Assembly: GCA_030760725.1 (NCBI GenBank)
Contig: JASWHV010000016.1
Coordinates: 19,087,084 to 19,151,083 of the forward strand
Source: Neostapfia colusana
Taxonomy: Eukaryota; Streptophyta; Magnoliopsida; Poales; Poaceae
Length of the DNA: 64,000 nt
Reading direction: 5' to 3'
Position numbers and translations under genes: made by a program. Below, in pieces: positions 18,729 through 27,976 of this stretch; the first letter of the stretch is position 1; every line of letters begins with the position of its first letter. The notes under the pieces were generated by a model. The model did not search any database. It had not been told where the DNA came from and was given only the letters and a program-made list of their open reading frames with translations.

Positions 18729-20533
18729 GAAGGCGCGCTCATCACCTTCCTCCGGCACAACGTCGACGTGTTTGCATGGCAGCCGTCGAAGATGCCGGGG
18801 ATCCCTACGGAGGTGATCTAGCACCACCTGAAGATCTTCCCCGACGCCCGGCCAGTCCAACAGAAGCCTCGCAAGCAGTCCATTGAGCGGCAGAACTTCA
18901 TCCGAGAAGAAATCAAGAAACTGCTGGATGCTGGCTTCATACGGGAAGTCCACCACCCCCGATGGTTGGCGAACCCCGTCGTCGTCCCGAAGGCCGGCAT
19001 GAAGCTCCGGATGTGCATCGACTACACCAGTCTCAATAAGGCATGTCCCAAAGATCCTTTCCCCCTCTCTAGAATAGATCAAATAATAGACTCGACATCA
19101 GGCTGTGATATGCTATGCTTCCTAGACACCTACTCGGGTTTTCATCAGATCCCTATGTCTAGAGAAGATGAAGAGCACACTTCCTTCATCACAGTAGACG
19201 GCCTGTATTGTTATGTCTCTATGCCTTATGGTTTAAAGGATGCTCTTCCCACCTTTGTACGTGCAATACACAAAACCTTTGGAGAGCTAATAAGAGACTT
19301 AGTCGAGGTGTATGTCGATGACATCGTTGTCAAGGTCAGGCAGAGTTCATCCTTGTTAGATAACCTGGCCCTAGTCTTTGACAAACTACACTCCACGCGC
19401 ACCAAGCTGAACCCCGACAAGTGTGTGTTTGGCGTATCCTCTGGGAAGCTCCTAGGATTCCTGGTCTCACACCGAGGAATTGAGGCCAACCCAGAAAAGA
19501 TCAAGGCCATCGACCTGATGCGGCCCCCCGCCCGCATCAAAGATGTCTAGAAACTCACGGGTGCCTAGCCGCGCTGAGTAGGTTCATACCGAGGCTAGCA
19601 GAGCGAGTGCTCGCCTTCTTTAGGCTCCTGCGCAAATCCGGTCCATTTGCTTGGACCGACGAAGCCGAAGAAGCCTTCCAGGAGTTAAAGCAGCTCCTGA
19701 CGAACCTACCCATCATGGTAGCCCCCGAGCCTGAAGAGCATTTGTTGCTCTACATCGCTGCAACAACTGAGGTGGTGAGCATGGTCCTCGTCGCAGAACG
19801 GCCGGACCCCTCGTCACCGCAGCCTGCTCCGATAGCAGAAGACAAGCACCAGAAGAGCCCGGAGGTCCAAGACGACCTCCCGGACCTCCAAGACAACCTC
19901 CCGGAGGTCCAACGGGACCTCCCGGAGCTCCAAGACAACCTCCCGAAGGTCCAACGGGACCTCCCGGAGCTCCAGGACAACCCCCCGGAGACCAAAAGGA
20001 ACCTCCCAGGAGGACAAGACGTCCTCCCGAGGGTCCAGGATAACCACCTGGAAAACCAGTGGGATCTCCCGGAGGTCCAAGACGGCCTAGGAGCATTCGA
20101 GTCCCAGCTCCCGGAGGCTCCCCCCGGACCCATGTACCTCCGGTGGCCTGAGCCAATGGATGAGGACATCTTAGGCCCGGGAGGGAGGGTCCGGACCATC
20201 CAGAGGCCTGTCTACTACATCAGCGAAGTCCTCCACAACGCCAAGACAAGATACCTGGAGGTCCACAAGCTGCTGTATGCAGTACTCATGGCATCCAGGA
20301 AGCTCCGCCACTACTTTCAAGCCCACCGGATCTCGGTGGTCACCTCTTACCCGCTGAAGGTGATCCTTCACAGCCCCAACGCGACTGGCAATGTCGCTAA
20401 ATGGGCAGCGGAGTTGGCGGAGTTTGAGCTGGATTTCCTCCCTCGCCATGCAGTCAAGAGCCAAGCACTGGCTGACTTCGTGGCCGAGTGGACGCCAACG
20501 AAGGCTAACCCAGGGGGCCACGAAGACGGTTAA
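18729..20533 (+). pseudogene. Element A reverse transcriptase and RNase H, decayed, with a heptad-repeat insert
   Basis: Reverse transcriptase motifs are intact in places: FIREEIKKLLDAGFIREV, MCIDYTSLNKACPKDPFPL, DTYSGFHQI and YVDDIVVK. In-frame TAGs lie at 18819-18821 and 19548-19550. A one-base loss near 19560 shifts the frame just before the LSRFIPRLAER region. The RNase H part follows from 19607 (FAWTDEAEEAFQELK, LLLYIAATTEVVS, VYYISEVLHNAKTRYLEVHK, LADFVAEW). Between VLVAERPD and RTIQRPVYY there is an unusual in-frame insert of about 120 residues made mostly of 7-residue repeats. The frame ends with a TAA at 20531. Confidence 0.85.
19856..20086 (+). repeat. 21-bp tandem repeat coding for heptapeptides inside RNase H of element A
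   Basis: Eleven consecutive 21-bp units code for variants of LPEVQRD / LPELQDN. The middle units are closest and the outer ones more diverged. Because 21 is a multiple of three, the array stays in frame, and the reverse strand is open too. Confidence 0.85.
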
Positions 20534-21240
20534 CCAAAGCCCCGAGCTCCGGTCTTCACCGGGCCTCACTGGACGCTCTTCTTCGACGGCTCCTCGTGAA
20601 AGCAGGGGGCCGGTGCTGGCGTACTGCTTCTCAGGCCATCGGGGGAGAAGTTTGGGTACATGGTGCGTCTCTATTTCAAGGCAACCAACAACATGGCAGA
20701 GTATGAAGCGCTCATCTTTAGCCAAAAGACAACCCTGTCTCTGGGCGCTCGTCAGTTGTTGGCATAGGGCGACTCCCAGCTAGTCATCAAGCAAGTCAAG
20801 GGTGAATGCTCCTGCAATGACCCACAGCTAGCTGCTTATCTGCTCCACGTGCAGATGTTGGAGAAAGACCTCCTTGCCTTGGACCTGCGCCATGTACCGC
20901 GCGCTGGCAATGCCGCAGCCGACGACCTCTCAATGAAGGCCTCCACCGGAGCCCCTGTACCCGAAGGAGTCTTCGAGAGGACGTTGCTGTGGCCCACAGC
21001 CCAGCCTGCCGAGCCGGGCGAAGAGGGCTGGACCAGCACCTCGAAGCTGGGTCCCGGCGGCCCTGCAGCCATGGACGCCGCCAAGGATCGTAAGCGTCAC
21101 TGGGGACTCCGTGTAACCCAGCGCTCAAGATCAAGAAGCTCAAGTCAGACCCAACGCATGGATCACGGAGATCCGGGACTACTTGAAAGACAACATCTTC
21201 CCTGATGAACGTGTATCCGCTGAACGGATCGTGCGCATGG
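20534..21240 (+). pseudogene. Element A second (archaeal-type) RNase H domain, decayed
   Basis: WTLFFDGSS, GAGAGVLL, ATNNMAEYEALI and GDSQLVIKQVKGE give the order and spacing of the archaeal-type RNase H that Tat-lineage plant elements carry after their own RNase H. In-frame stops lie at 20597-20599 (TGA) and 20765-20767 (TAG). The frame is lost before WITEIRDYLKDN near 21160. Confidence 0.75.
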
Positions 21241-22395
21241 ATAAATGGTACGCGCTGGTAGAAGGGGATCTATACCGGCGTGGCACCAACCACGTCCTAT
21301 TGCGGTGCATAGCCCAGGGGGGAAGGCTGCGACTTGCTTGCTGAGATCCATGGAGGCGAATGTGGGAGTCACTCTTCCTCACGCCCGCTCGTCGGTAAAG
21401 CCTTCCGGCATGGCTTCTACTGGCCGATAGCACTCTAGGATGCCGTCAAGCTGGTCGAGAGCTGCAAGGCATGCCAGTTCCACGCCAAGCAGATCCACAC
21501 ACCGGCTCAGGCGGTTCAGGTGATCCCGCCCTCGTGGATGTTCGCTGTATGGGGGTTGGACATCCTGGGACCATTCCCCAAAGCCGTCGGGGGATTCCGG
21601 TACCTCTACGTCGCCATCGACAAGTTCACCAAGTGGCCGGAAGCCACACCCGTCGTCACCATCAACAAGCAATGCGCAGTAAAGTTCATCAAGTTGATCG
21701 TCTGCCGATTCGGGGTCCCGAACAGAATCATCACCGACAACGGGACCCAGTTCACCAGCGCAGCGTTCCAAGACTACTGCGAAGACCTCTTCATCCAGGT
21801 GTGCTATGCCTCCGTTGCTCACCCAAAGAGCAATGGGCAAGTCGAGAGGGCCAACGCCGAGATTCTTCGGGGCCTCAAGACTCGTACCTATGCCGGCTTG
21901 AAGAAACATGGTGCCAAGTGGGTGGACGAGCTTCTGAGCACACTGTGGGCTAACCGGACATCCCAGAGCCGGGCCACTGGAGAGACACCCTTCTTCATGG
22001 TGTACAGGGCCGAAGCTGTGCTTCCCCCAGAGATCACCATGGGGTCTCTCCGTGTCCGAGCTTATGACGAAGCCGCGCAGGACAACCTCCGCCGTGACGA
22101 CATCGGCCTCGTCGACGAGGCTCGATTACATGCAGCACTCCGCAATGCACGGTACCAACAAACGCTCCGGCGCTACCACCAATGGTTTGTGCGTGTTCGA
22201 GAGCTGCAGGAAGGTGACCTGGTGTTGCGGCGCATACTTTCTAGCGAAGGGACCGACAAACTCTCCCCCAGCTGGTAAGGTCCCTTCCGAGTCACGAAAG
22301 TTTGCCGCCCCGGGTGCGTACGCCTTTCCACCGAGGATGGGGATCCGCTCCTGAACCCTTGGAACATAGAACACCTCCGTAAGTTCTACCCCTAG
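21241..22395 (+). pseudogene. Element A integrase, nearly intact core
   Basis: The zinc-finger part (about 21240-21510) is broken by stops and frameshifts. The core from 21520 is open: first Asp in GLDILGPFPK, IDKFTKWPEATP, second Asp in ITDNGTQFTS, Glu in SNGQVERAN, then VYRAEAVLPPEI. A TAA at 22276-22278 interrupts just before GPFRVTKV; the same frame then ends naturally after HLRKFYP at 22395. No chromodomain follows, as expected for the Tat lineage. Confidence 0.85.
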
Positions 22396-23046
22396 AGCAA
22401 TAGTAGGACAGCCTTTTCTTTCTGTAATAGATTCCATGGAGTCCAGGAACAGCGCTCAAAGCAGATAAGTCTTAGGGGACAGTCCAGGACTACGTTCAGC
22501 TTGGCCTGGTTCCGACCCTAAGCGCATAGAGTCTTTCTTCCCATCTTCATGGGGCGGGTCGTTGCCTCCATGTTTAGCCTGCCTTCCTCCTATGGACTTT
22601 TATATGAAAAGAAACCTGTCCTGCTTTGCTCTTCCCTTGTGCTCATTTAAATTACGTATTAATTTTTATGACCGCACTTCCTGTGTATGCTCACCATGCA
22701 CTCAGCTTCCTTTTCCCATTCTCACCCCTAGTCGGCATTTGCTATCCTACCAAAGACGATCACGTTTGAGGTACCTGCCGATGGCCAAGGGGCCTCGAGC
22801 CCCCGGCACTTCGCGCACTGAAGTACCCAAGCCCCGTATACCGGATCAGGATCGTAAGCCAAATAAGACTACGAGATAGGGAAGGGGGAGCCCCGAGGAG
22901 AATTACGTTTCCCTTACTTGTGTGCAGGACCTCCCGGCCTTAGCTCCCCCGCAGGAGTATGGTAGGTGCGCCCAAACATTTGGCCACACCTACCAGGGGG
23001 CCACTACGGGACCGCGCAAGACCGGAGCTCCAATGCAAGACCGAAG
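22396..23046 (+). other. Element A non-coding region after pol
   Basis: I see no gene here. The sequence includes pyrimidine-rich stretches and passes into GC-rich repeat units at its right end. Confidence 0.55.
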
Positions 23047-23322
23047 GATCCGGACCTCGCCCCCTCCGCAGGGGCGGGCTCCGGAGGCCCCACGTGTCCG
23101 ACGGGGCCGGAGCTCCCCTCTCCTTAGAGGATAGCTCCGGGCCAGCCACGTGGCCGGCAGAGCCGGGCCTCGCCCCCTACGCAGGGGTGAGCCCCGAAGG
23201 CCCCACGTGTCCCGCGGGGTCGGACCTCCATCTTCTCAGAGGGGAGCTCCGGGCCCGCCACGTGGCCGACAGATTCGGACCTCCCCGTTCTCACGGGGCG
23301 AGCTCCGAAGACCCCTTGGGCC
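23047..23322 (+). repeat. Internal array of about 55-bp units with G-box cores
   Basis: About five imperfect units each begin GGACCTC or similar, contain GAGCTCCG-like centres and alternate between CCACGTGTCC and CCACGTGGCC ends. The same units form the U3 array of the 3' LTR (26908-27236). Four CACGTG palindromes are present. Confidence 0.75.
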
Positions 23323-23734
23323 CTTAATACAATAAGGACCTGAGGAAGGTGTCTGTACAAGACTTCAAGATTGGTGAAGGCCTCCGAGGTCCTTGCGGAG
23401 CTAAAATCTCGACCAGGCCAAGCTAAGAAGAAGATAAACACGGACACAAAAAGAAAAAGAGCCTCTTCATTCATTCAAAGCTCCATGAGCTGGACTACAG
23501 ACTCAACAAAAGCAAAGAGATACAGGGCCTTCTGGCCGCGGGGGCGACTGCCTAAGAGTCCCCGGACTCCCGCTGGAACCTAGAGGCCACGAGGGCGGCC
23601 ATGTCCCCATCTTTGGCCCTGGCAGCTTCCTCCCGCTCGACGGCGGGGCCAAGTCGCACCGGCTTCAGAGAGAAGGAAGGGTCTTGGCTCCGGAAGCACG
23701 CCAGCACATGCGTGGCGACCTCCTTCGCCAGGCC

Positions 23735-24844
23735 TCATCCCTCCACCTCAAGCTCGTCGGCGATCACCGCTTCGAGCCTGCCCAGCTTGGCACCGATGGA
23801 CTCAAGCGCCGGGATTGCCCTAGACACCTCCTGCACTGGAGCATCCGTCCGCACCGGGCTGAAACCGAGGGGAACCAGAGCGGACCCCGCCTCAGTGACA
23901 AAGCTCCAGACCGCTCGGGCCTCGATAGACCGTGAAGCCTGGAGCTTCTCCACCTCTTGGCGGGCTGCCAGCTTGCGATCCAGCGCCGCCTGTCGCTCCC
24001 GGGAGGATTGCTCCTCGCCCGCGGCATCAGCCGACTCATGGAGCTCCAGCTCCTCCGCCCGAGCCCTCAGCTCGCCCTCGCTGGCCTCCAGCCGTGCGGC
24101 GACCTTCTCCTCCTCGGCAGCCACGGCACGCTCCCAATCTACGACAGCGCACTCTCGTCGAGCTACCTGCAGCCACAACTCCTCCACGACATCGGAGCAT
24201 GCTTCGGCCCTGGCATGGGCTTCGCGGAAAGCAGCGCGGAGCCGCAGGGTCTCTGAGCCCAGGCGGTCGACGGCCCTCTTCTGAGCGTCGAGCAGCACCC
24301 CCATGGCATCAAGCCTCGACTGCCTCGAGTCGAGCTCTGCCTTAGCCTCCTGGGTCCGCTGCTTCAGGAGATGCTCCCAGCCAAGGAGGCGCTCCCTCTC
24401 TCCAGCCAGCACCTCCCGCTCCCGCTCAAAGGTGGCCTGGACCAGCCGTACGCAAGCCTGGGCAAGCCCCAGGGTATCCACTAGGGGCAGCGGAGCGGCG
24501 GAGGCAGGAGCCGCGGCCCTGACCTCCCCCGTCGCGTCCACGACCGATGGAGGTGCCGGTGCCTCGGCAACGGAGGCGAGGCGCCGACCTGGGGAAGCCA
24601 GGGGGCTAGCAGCTGCGCTCGCAGCTGCCCTTCCAGCCTCAGCACCGGACTTCCGGGTTGGCGAGGGAGGACGAGCGGGTGCTGCCGCCTCCACCGCAGG
24701 GGGTGAACCCGCCGGCATAGAAGAAGCCCCCACCGACTTAGGGACCATCGGAGCCACCGCAGCTCCTGGACGCTGTGGCGCAGAGCCTCCGCTGGCCGGA
24801 GATGGTCGGGGAATAGACTCGCCCCCAGCAGCCGGTGAGTCCTG
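23735..24844 (-). pseudogene. Element A antisense gene, 3' part (Ala-rich coiled coil)
   Basis: The minus-strand frame is open from about 24844 to the stop at 23735, with an internal ATG at 24757. It starts Pro/Ala/Ser-rich, then forms a long coiled coil (FEREREVLAGERERLLGWE, then Glu/Ala/Arg heptads over about 150 residues) and ends with VWSFVTEAGSALVPLGFSPV. It is probably the C-terminal half of the antisense protein whose N-terminal half lies at 24916-26360. A 75-bp intron-like gap (24845-24919) separates them: donor CCCG|GTAAGTG, acceptor TTATGTCAG. In the present sequence the phases do not match simply, so an indel or a slightly different site must be assumed. Antisense genes of this composition are known in grass Tat elements; their role is unknown. 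Confidence 0.65.
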
Positions 24845-24915
24845 CTGACATAAGAAGCTCTTAGGCTAAGAAAGGAGAAAGGGACGCTACTTATAAAAGC
24901 CGGAAAGAGCAACAC

Positions 24916-26360
24916 TTACCGGGCAACGTGAGCGCTCCAACGGGCTTGGAGCCCCGGCCTCTGGGCCGGGACAGAACCGCTAGAACATGCAGCCGGGACG
25001 CTCGCTGGCTGTGGCACATGAGCCCCCGGCACACCCCCGGCCGTCGCCCCACCGGTGTCCTTCCTTGAAGCCCCTCCACCTGTGGATGGGAGGCGGGACG
25101 CCTGGGGCTCCTCAGACCGCCGCTGTCCGAGAAGAGACTCGCCGGAGCTGGTGACCCGGGGTCTCTTTGGGTCGCCACCCGACGAACCAGCGCCTCCGGG
25201 AGATGGGCGCAAGGGTACCCCGGCCCCCTGTCTCGGCGCAAACGACGCCCTCAAAGGGGACCGAGCACGTTTCTTCTCTGGTTGCCCGGGGGCCGGCTCC
25301 TTACCCTTCCCCTTGTCGATGGTCTGAGCTCCGTCGACCCTCGGTGCGGGTTGGGCGGCGGTAGACACCTCGCGCTCTGCCCCGGAGAGCTCGACCCCGG
25401 GAATCGAGATCCCCCGGAGGGCATCCCCGACCTGACGAACGGCGATCCCAATGTCGTCAAGGTTCGGCATCTTCCGCAGCAACTCTGCCCTCTTCTGCGG
25501 CTCCAAGAAGAGGGGAGTGCTAGAAGCCGGGAAAGTGAGGTCACCGCCGGAGACGACGTCACTGCTCACCCTAGCCACCATCTCGTATAGAACCTCCTCA
25601 GATGGGTCAGAGCCGAGACCCCTCACCAGCCTGGTGCAGTCAAGCTCACCAGTGTAGTACCACGCTGGGCGGTTGCGCTGCTGCAAGGGCGCAATACGGC
25701 GTGATAGAAAATCTATCAGCACCATCAGGGATGTCAGCCCCTCATTGGCCAGGAACCGGATCCGCTCCAAGACCGGTGCATACTCCGGCTCCAACTCCGG
25801 GATCTTCTCCAAGAAGTGACGCTCGGTGGTCGGGCCAGCAGTCAGCAGCTGCAGACGATCATGCTCGTCGGTCTGCATGATCACCCAGTTCTCCCTCCAG
25901 TTCTCCCACCTTGCCGCACCGAAAGGTAGAAGGTATCCAGAGGCCTTCGCATCCTTGCAGCGATGCTGGAAGTAGTACGCCCCCAGATGATTCTTCGAGC
26001 TGCGCCCAGTCGTACGCAACACGAAGAAGTGGCGGAAGAGCGTCACCGAGGCGTGCACCCCCACGAACATCTCGCAGAAGTGCAGAGAAGACAGCGGTCA
26101 TCACAAGGGAGTTGGGGGAGGTGATGGAGCTGGAGGCCGTACGTCTCCAACAGTGTCACGAAAAAGGAAGAAATCAGCGGGACAAACCCCGCCATGGCGT
26201 AGGCGGTGAAGAAGACTATTTCCCCCTTCTCCAGGAGCAGGGGGAGAGATCCATGCCGGAGCCCGCGCTTCTGCTCCTCCGCGTTCCAGCCCAGCAGCCT
26301 ACGCACTGGCCTGAGATCGGCCGACCAAGAGAGACGCAGTGGAGGCAGGTTGGTAGCCAT
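24916..26360 (-). pseudogene. Element A antisense gene, 5' part (putative gypsy-type transposon domain)
   Basis: The start ATG is at 26360 (MATNLPPLRLSWSADL). The N-terminal domain contains GEIVFFTAYAMAGFVPLISSF and, after two small frameshifts between about 26130 and 26050, MFVGVHASVTLFRHFFVLR and AYYFQHR. This pattern is the Pfam family called putative gypsy type transposon (PF04195), usual for these antisense ORFs. A disordered Pro/Ser/Arg/Gly-rich stretch with a KKRARSP nuclear-signal-like motif follows, ending at the donor-like CCCG|GTAAGTG. Direction is opposite to gag-pol, so it needs its own promoter; I could not identify one. Confidence 0.7.
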
Positions 26361-26854
26361 GGCAGACGGAGGCTCAAGGACACAGAAGACAAGGGCGCAA
26401 GAGCTCAAGGAAGATGCAAGCGCTGGGAAGTGCGAAGGGAAGCCACGATGCGGGTAAGACCCCCTTTTAAACTTCCAAGGCGCGATTCAAAGCGATTCGA
26501 AACTCTTCGAATACGCCGCTTGGACAACCGCTTCAGCTCCAAGACCAAGCGTTGATGACAAGTGGACCCAAGCCGTCAAGCTGAAGCAGTGGGCCAAGAA
26601 GTCAGTCTCCCAAGGAGACGAGCCGGCAAGACGCTTCGGCGGTTCCCGAAAAGGCGCTGCGACGTGCAGAAGTGGCAGCCTTGGGAACCGCCGCAGTAAA
26701 AGCAGCCATCAAGTGGGGCACACGCTCCCACTATCCCACGACTGTTCGTGCTCTGGCAACGGTCAATGTGGATCTTCGAGAAAGTGCGCGGAGTGGAAGA
26801 GACGGAGCCCCACCTCAGGCTCGCTATCTCCCCCGAGATGGACCCGGGGGCCAC
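26361..26854 (+). other. Element A region before the 3' LTR, with polypurine tract
   Basis: No gene is recognised. The purine-rich GAGATGGACCCGGGGG followed by CCAC abuts the LTR start and is the likely polypurine tract. Confidence 0.6.
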
Positions 26855-26907
26855 TGTCGGTACCCTCAATACGGGGTACCCCCGCACACAAGGGAAAATG
26901 CCTAAGG

Positions 26908-27236
26908 ACCTCGCCCTTCTCCGCAGGGAGAGCTCCGAAGGCGCCATGTGTCCAGCGGGACCGGACCTCCCTCTCCTCAGAGGAGAGCTCCGGACCCGCC
27001 ACGTGGCAAACTGATCCGGACCTCCCCCCTCCGCAGGGAGAGCTCCGGCGGCTCCACGTGTCCCGCAGGGCCGGACCTCCTTCTCCTCAGAGGAGAGCTC
27101 CGGGCCTGCCACGTGGCCAGCAGAAGCCGGACCTCCCCCCTCCACGGGATAGCTCCGAAGGCTCCACGTGTCCCGCGGGGCCGGAGCTCCCTCTCCTCAG
27201 AGAAGAGCTCCGGGCCCGCCACGTGGCCAGCAGTGC
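26908..27236 (+). repeat. U3 array of six about 55-bp units with CACGTG palindromes
   Basis: Units begin near 26908, 26962, 27017, 27072, 27128 and 27182. Two types alternate: one ends CCACGTGTCC-GCGGGGCC, the other GCCACGTGGCC. Each unit also has a GGAGAGCTCCG-like palindrome. Five of six carry CACGTG. Confidence 0.8.
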
Positions 27237-27627
27237 CGCGCTACCTGCCCCCGCACAGCAGGCGGAAAGAGTAAAGACGCGCCATACCTTGCCCGTACAA
27301 GGTATTCAAGACCCGCACCTTCCCAAGGCGCGGAGACGCGGAGCACGCCTCTGTCAGGTGCCGTTGCGCCCAGTCACATCGCAGACTGGCGCGCCGCGTC
27401 AAAGCCTGCCCGCCAATAAACATAACGATAAGACATCCCCTGCCGCCCCTGCCATCATCAACCAGTATGACTAGCTGGCGGTATGGGCAGGCGGCAGAAC
27501 GAAGACTCGGAAGCCCTCGCCAGAGACAACTACCGGCGTAACTGCAGATACGGTAGATGGCAGGCAATCTCCGCGGGACCACCTATCGGGTCCCGGGCCC
27601 ACCTTGTAAGCCGCCCGAGCCTTGGAC

Positions 27628-27634
27628 TATAAAA
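27628..27634 (+). promoter_or_regulatory. TATA box of element A 3' LTR
   Basis: TATAAAA has the same context as in the 5' LTR and lies about 400 bp downstream of the G-box array. Confidence 0.75.
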
Positions 27635-27976
27635 GGCTCGGGTAGGCAACGTTAGCAAGGGTTGGCACTCCAGCCATTCGTATCCTTAGGTTCGACTCTT
27701 TGCACACATACGCACCAGCATCCGAGCACTTAGGTCATCCTCAAGCTCAGGACTCCGGTTCTGAGCAGCAAGCAATACAACGAGCAACTCTGCTCACCGT
27801 GGACGTAGGGTATTACGCTCCGGCGGCCTGAACCACGTAAAAATCCCCGTGTCAAGCTTCTCCCTCAATCGTCCCTAACGCTGAAGCTCTCCGTGAGTGA
27901 CTAGCCCCTCCGAAAAAGAACCTCCGCGGGCTGCCCAGAGCAGGCCTGGGGGAAGTGTCGGCTACACACTTCGACA

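Larger units (their letters stand above)
1..27976 (+). mobile_element. Element A: Tat-lineage Ty3/gypsy retrotransposon, interrupted by element B
   Basis: The visible parts are the 3' portion of its 5' LTR (1-709), the primer-binding region, decayed gag-pro-pol, an antisense gene and the complete 3' LTR (26855-27976). The stretch 910-16333 is a later insertion (element B). The Tat assignment rests on a gene order of gag, protease, reverse transcriptase, RNase H, a second archaeal-type RNase H, and integrase without a chromodomain, together with an antisense gene between pol and the 3' LTR, as described for grass Tat elements. The aligned 709-bp LTR parts differ at about 31 positions by eye (about 4.4%), so the insertion is fairly old. 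Several stops and frameshifts make it non-autonomous. It inserted into a CACTA transposase gene; the outer left end lies outside the window. Confidence 0.9.
26855..27976 (+). repeat. Element A 3' LTR (1122 bp)
   Basis: The LTR begins TGTCGGTACC and ends CTTCGACA. The U3 holds the G-box unit array, followed by a TATA box at 27628-27634. From 27268 onward it aligns to the window start without gaps. Confidence 0.92.

Noticed and set aside
19713..20199. Long antisense ORFs (Gly/Pro-rich and Ser/Arg-rich) over element A RNase H
   Set aside because: They mirror the 21-bp repeat of the sense strand, which stays open in several frames; no domain or start context supports them.
22562..22879. Possible small gene of 105 aa after element A pol
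   Set aside because: Composition is random-like, it has no counterpart or motif, and it lies in untranslated sequence of a retrotransposon.
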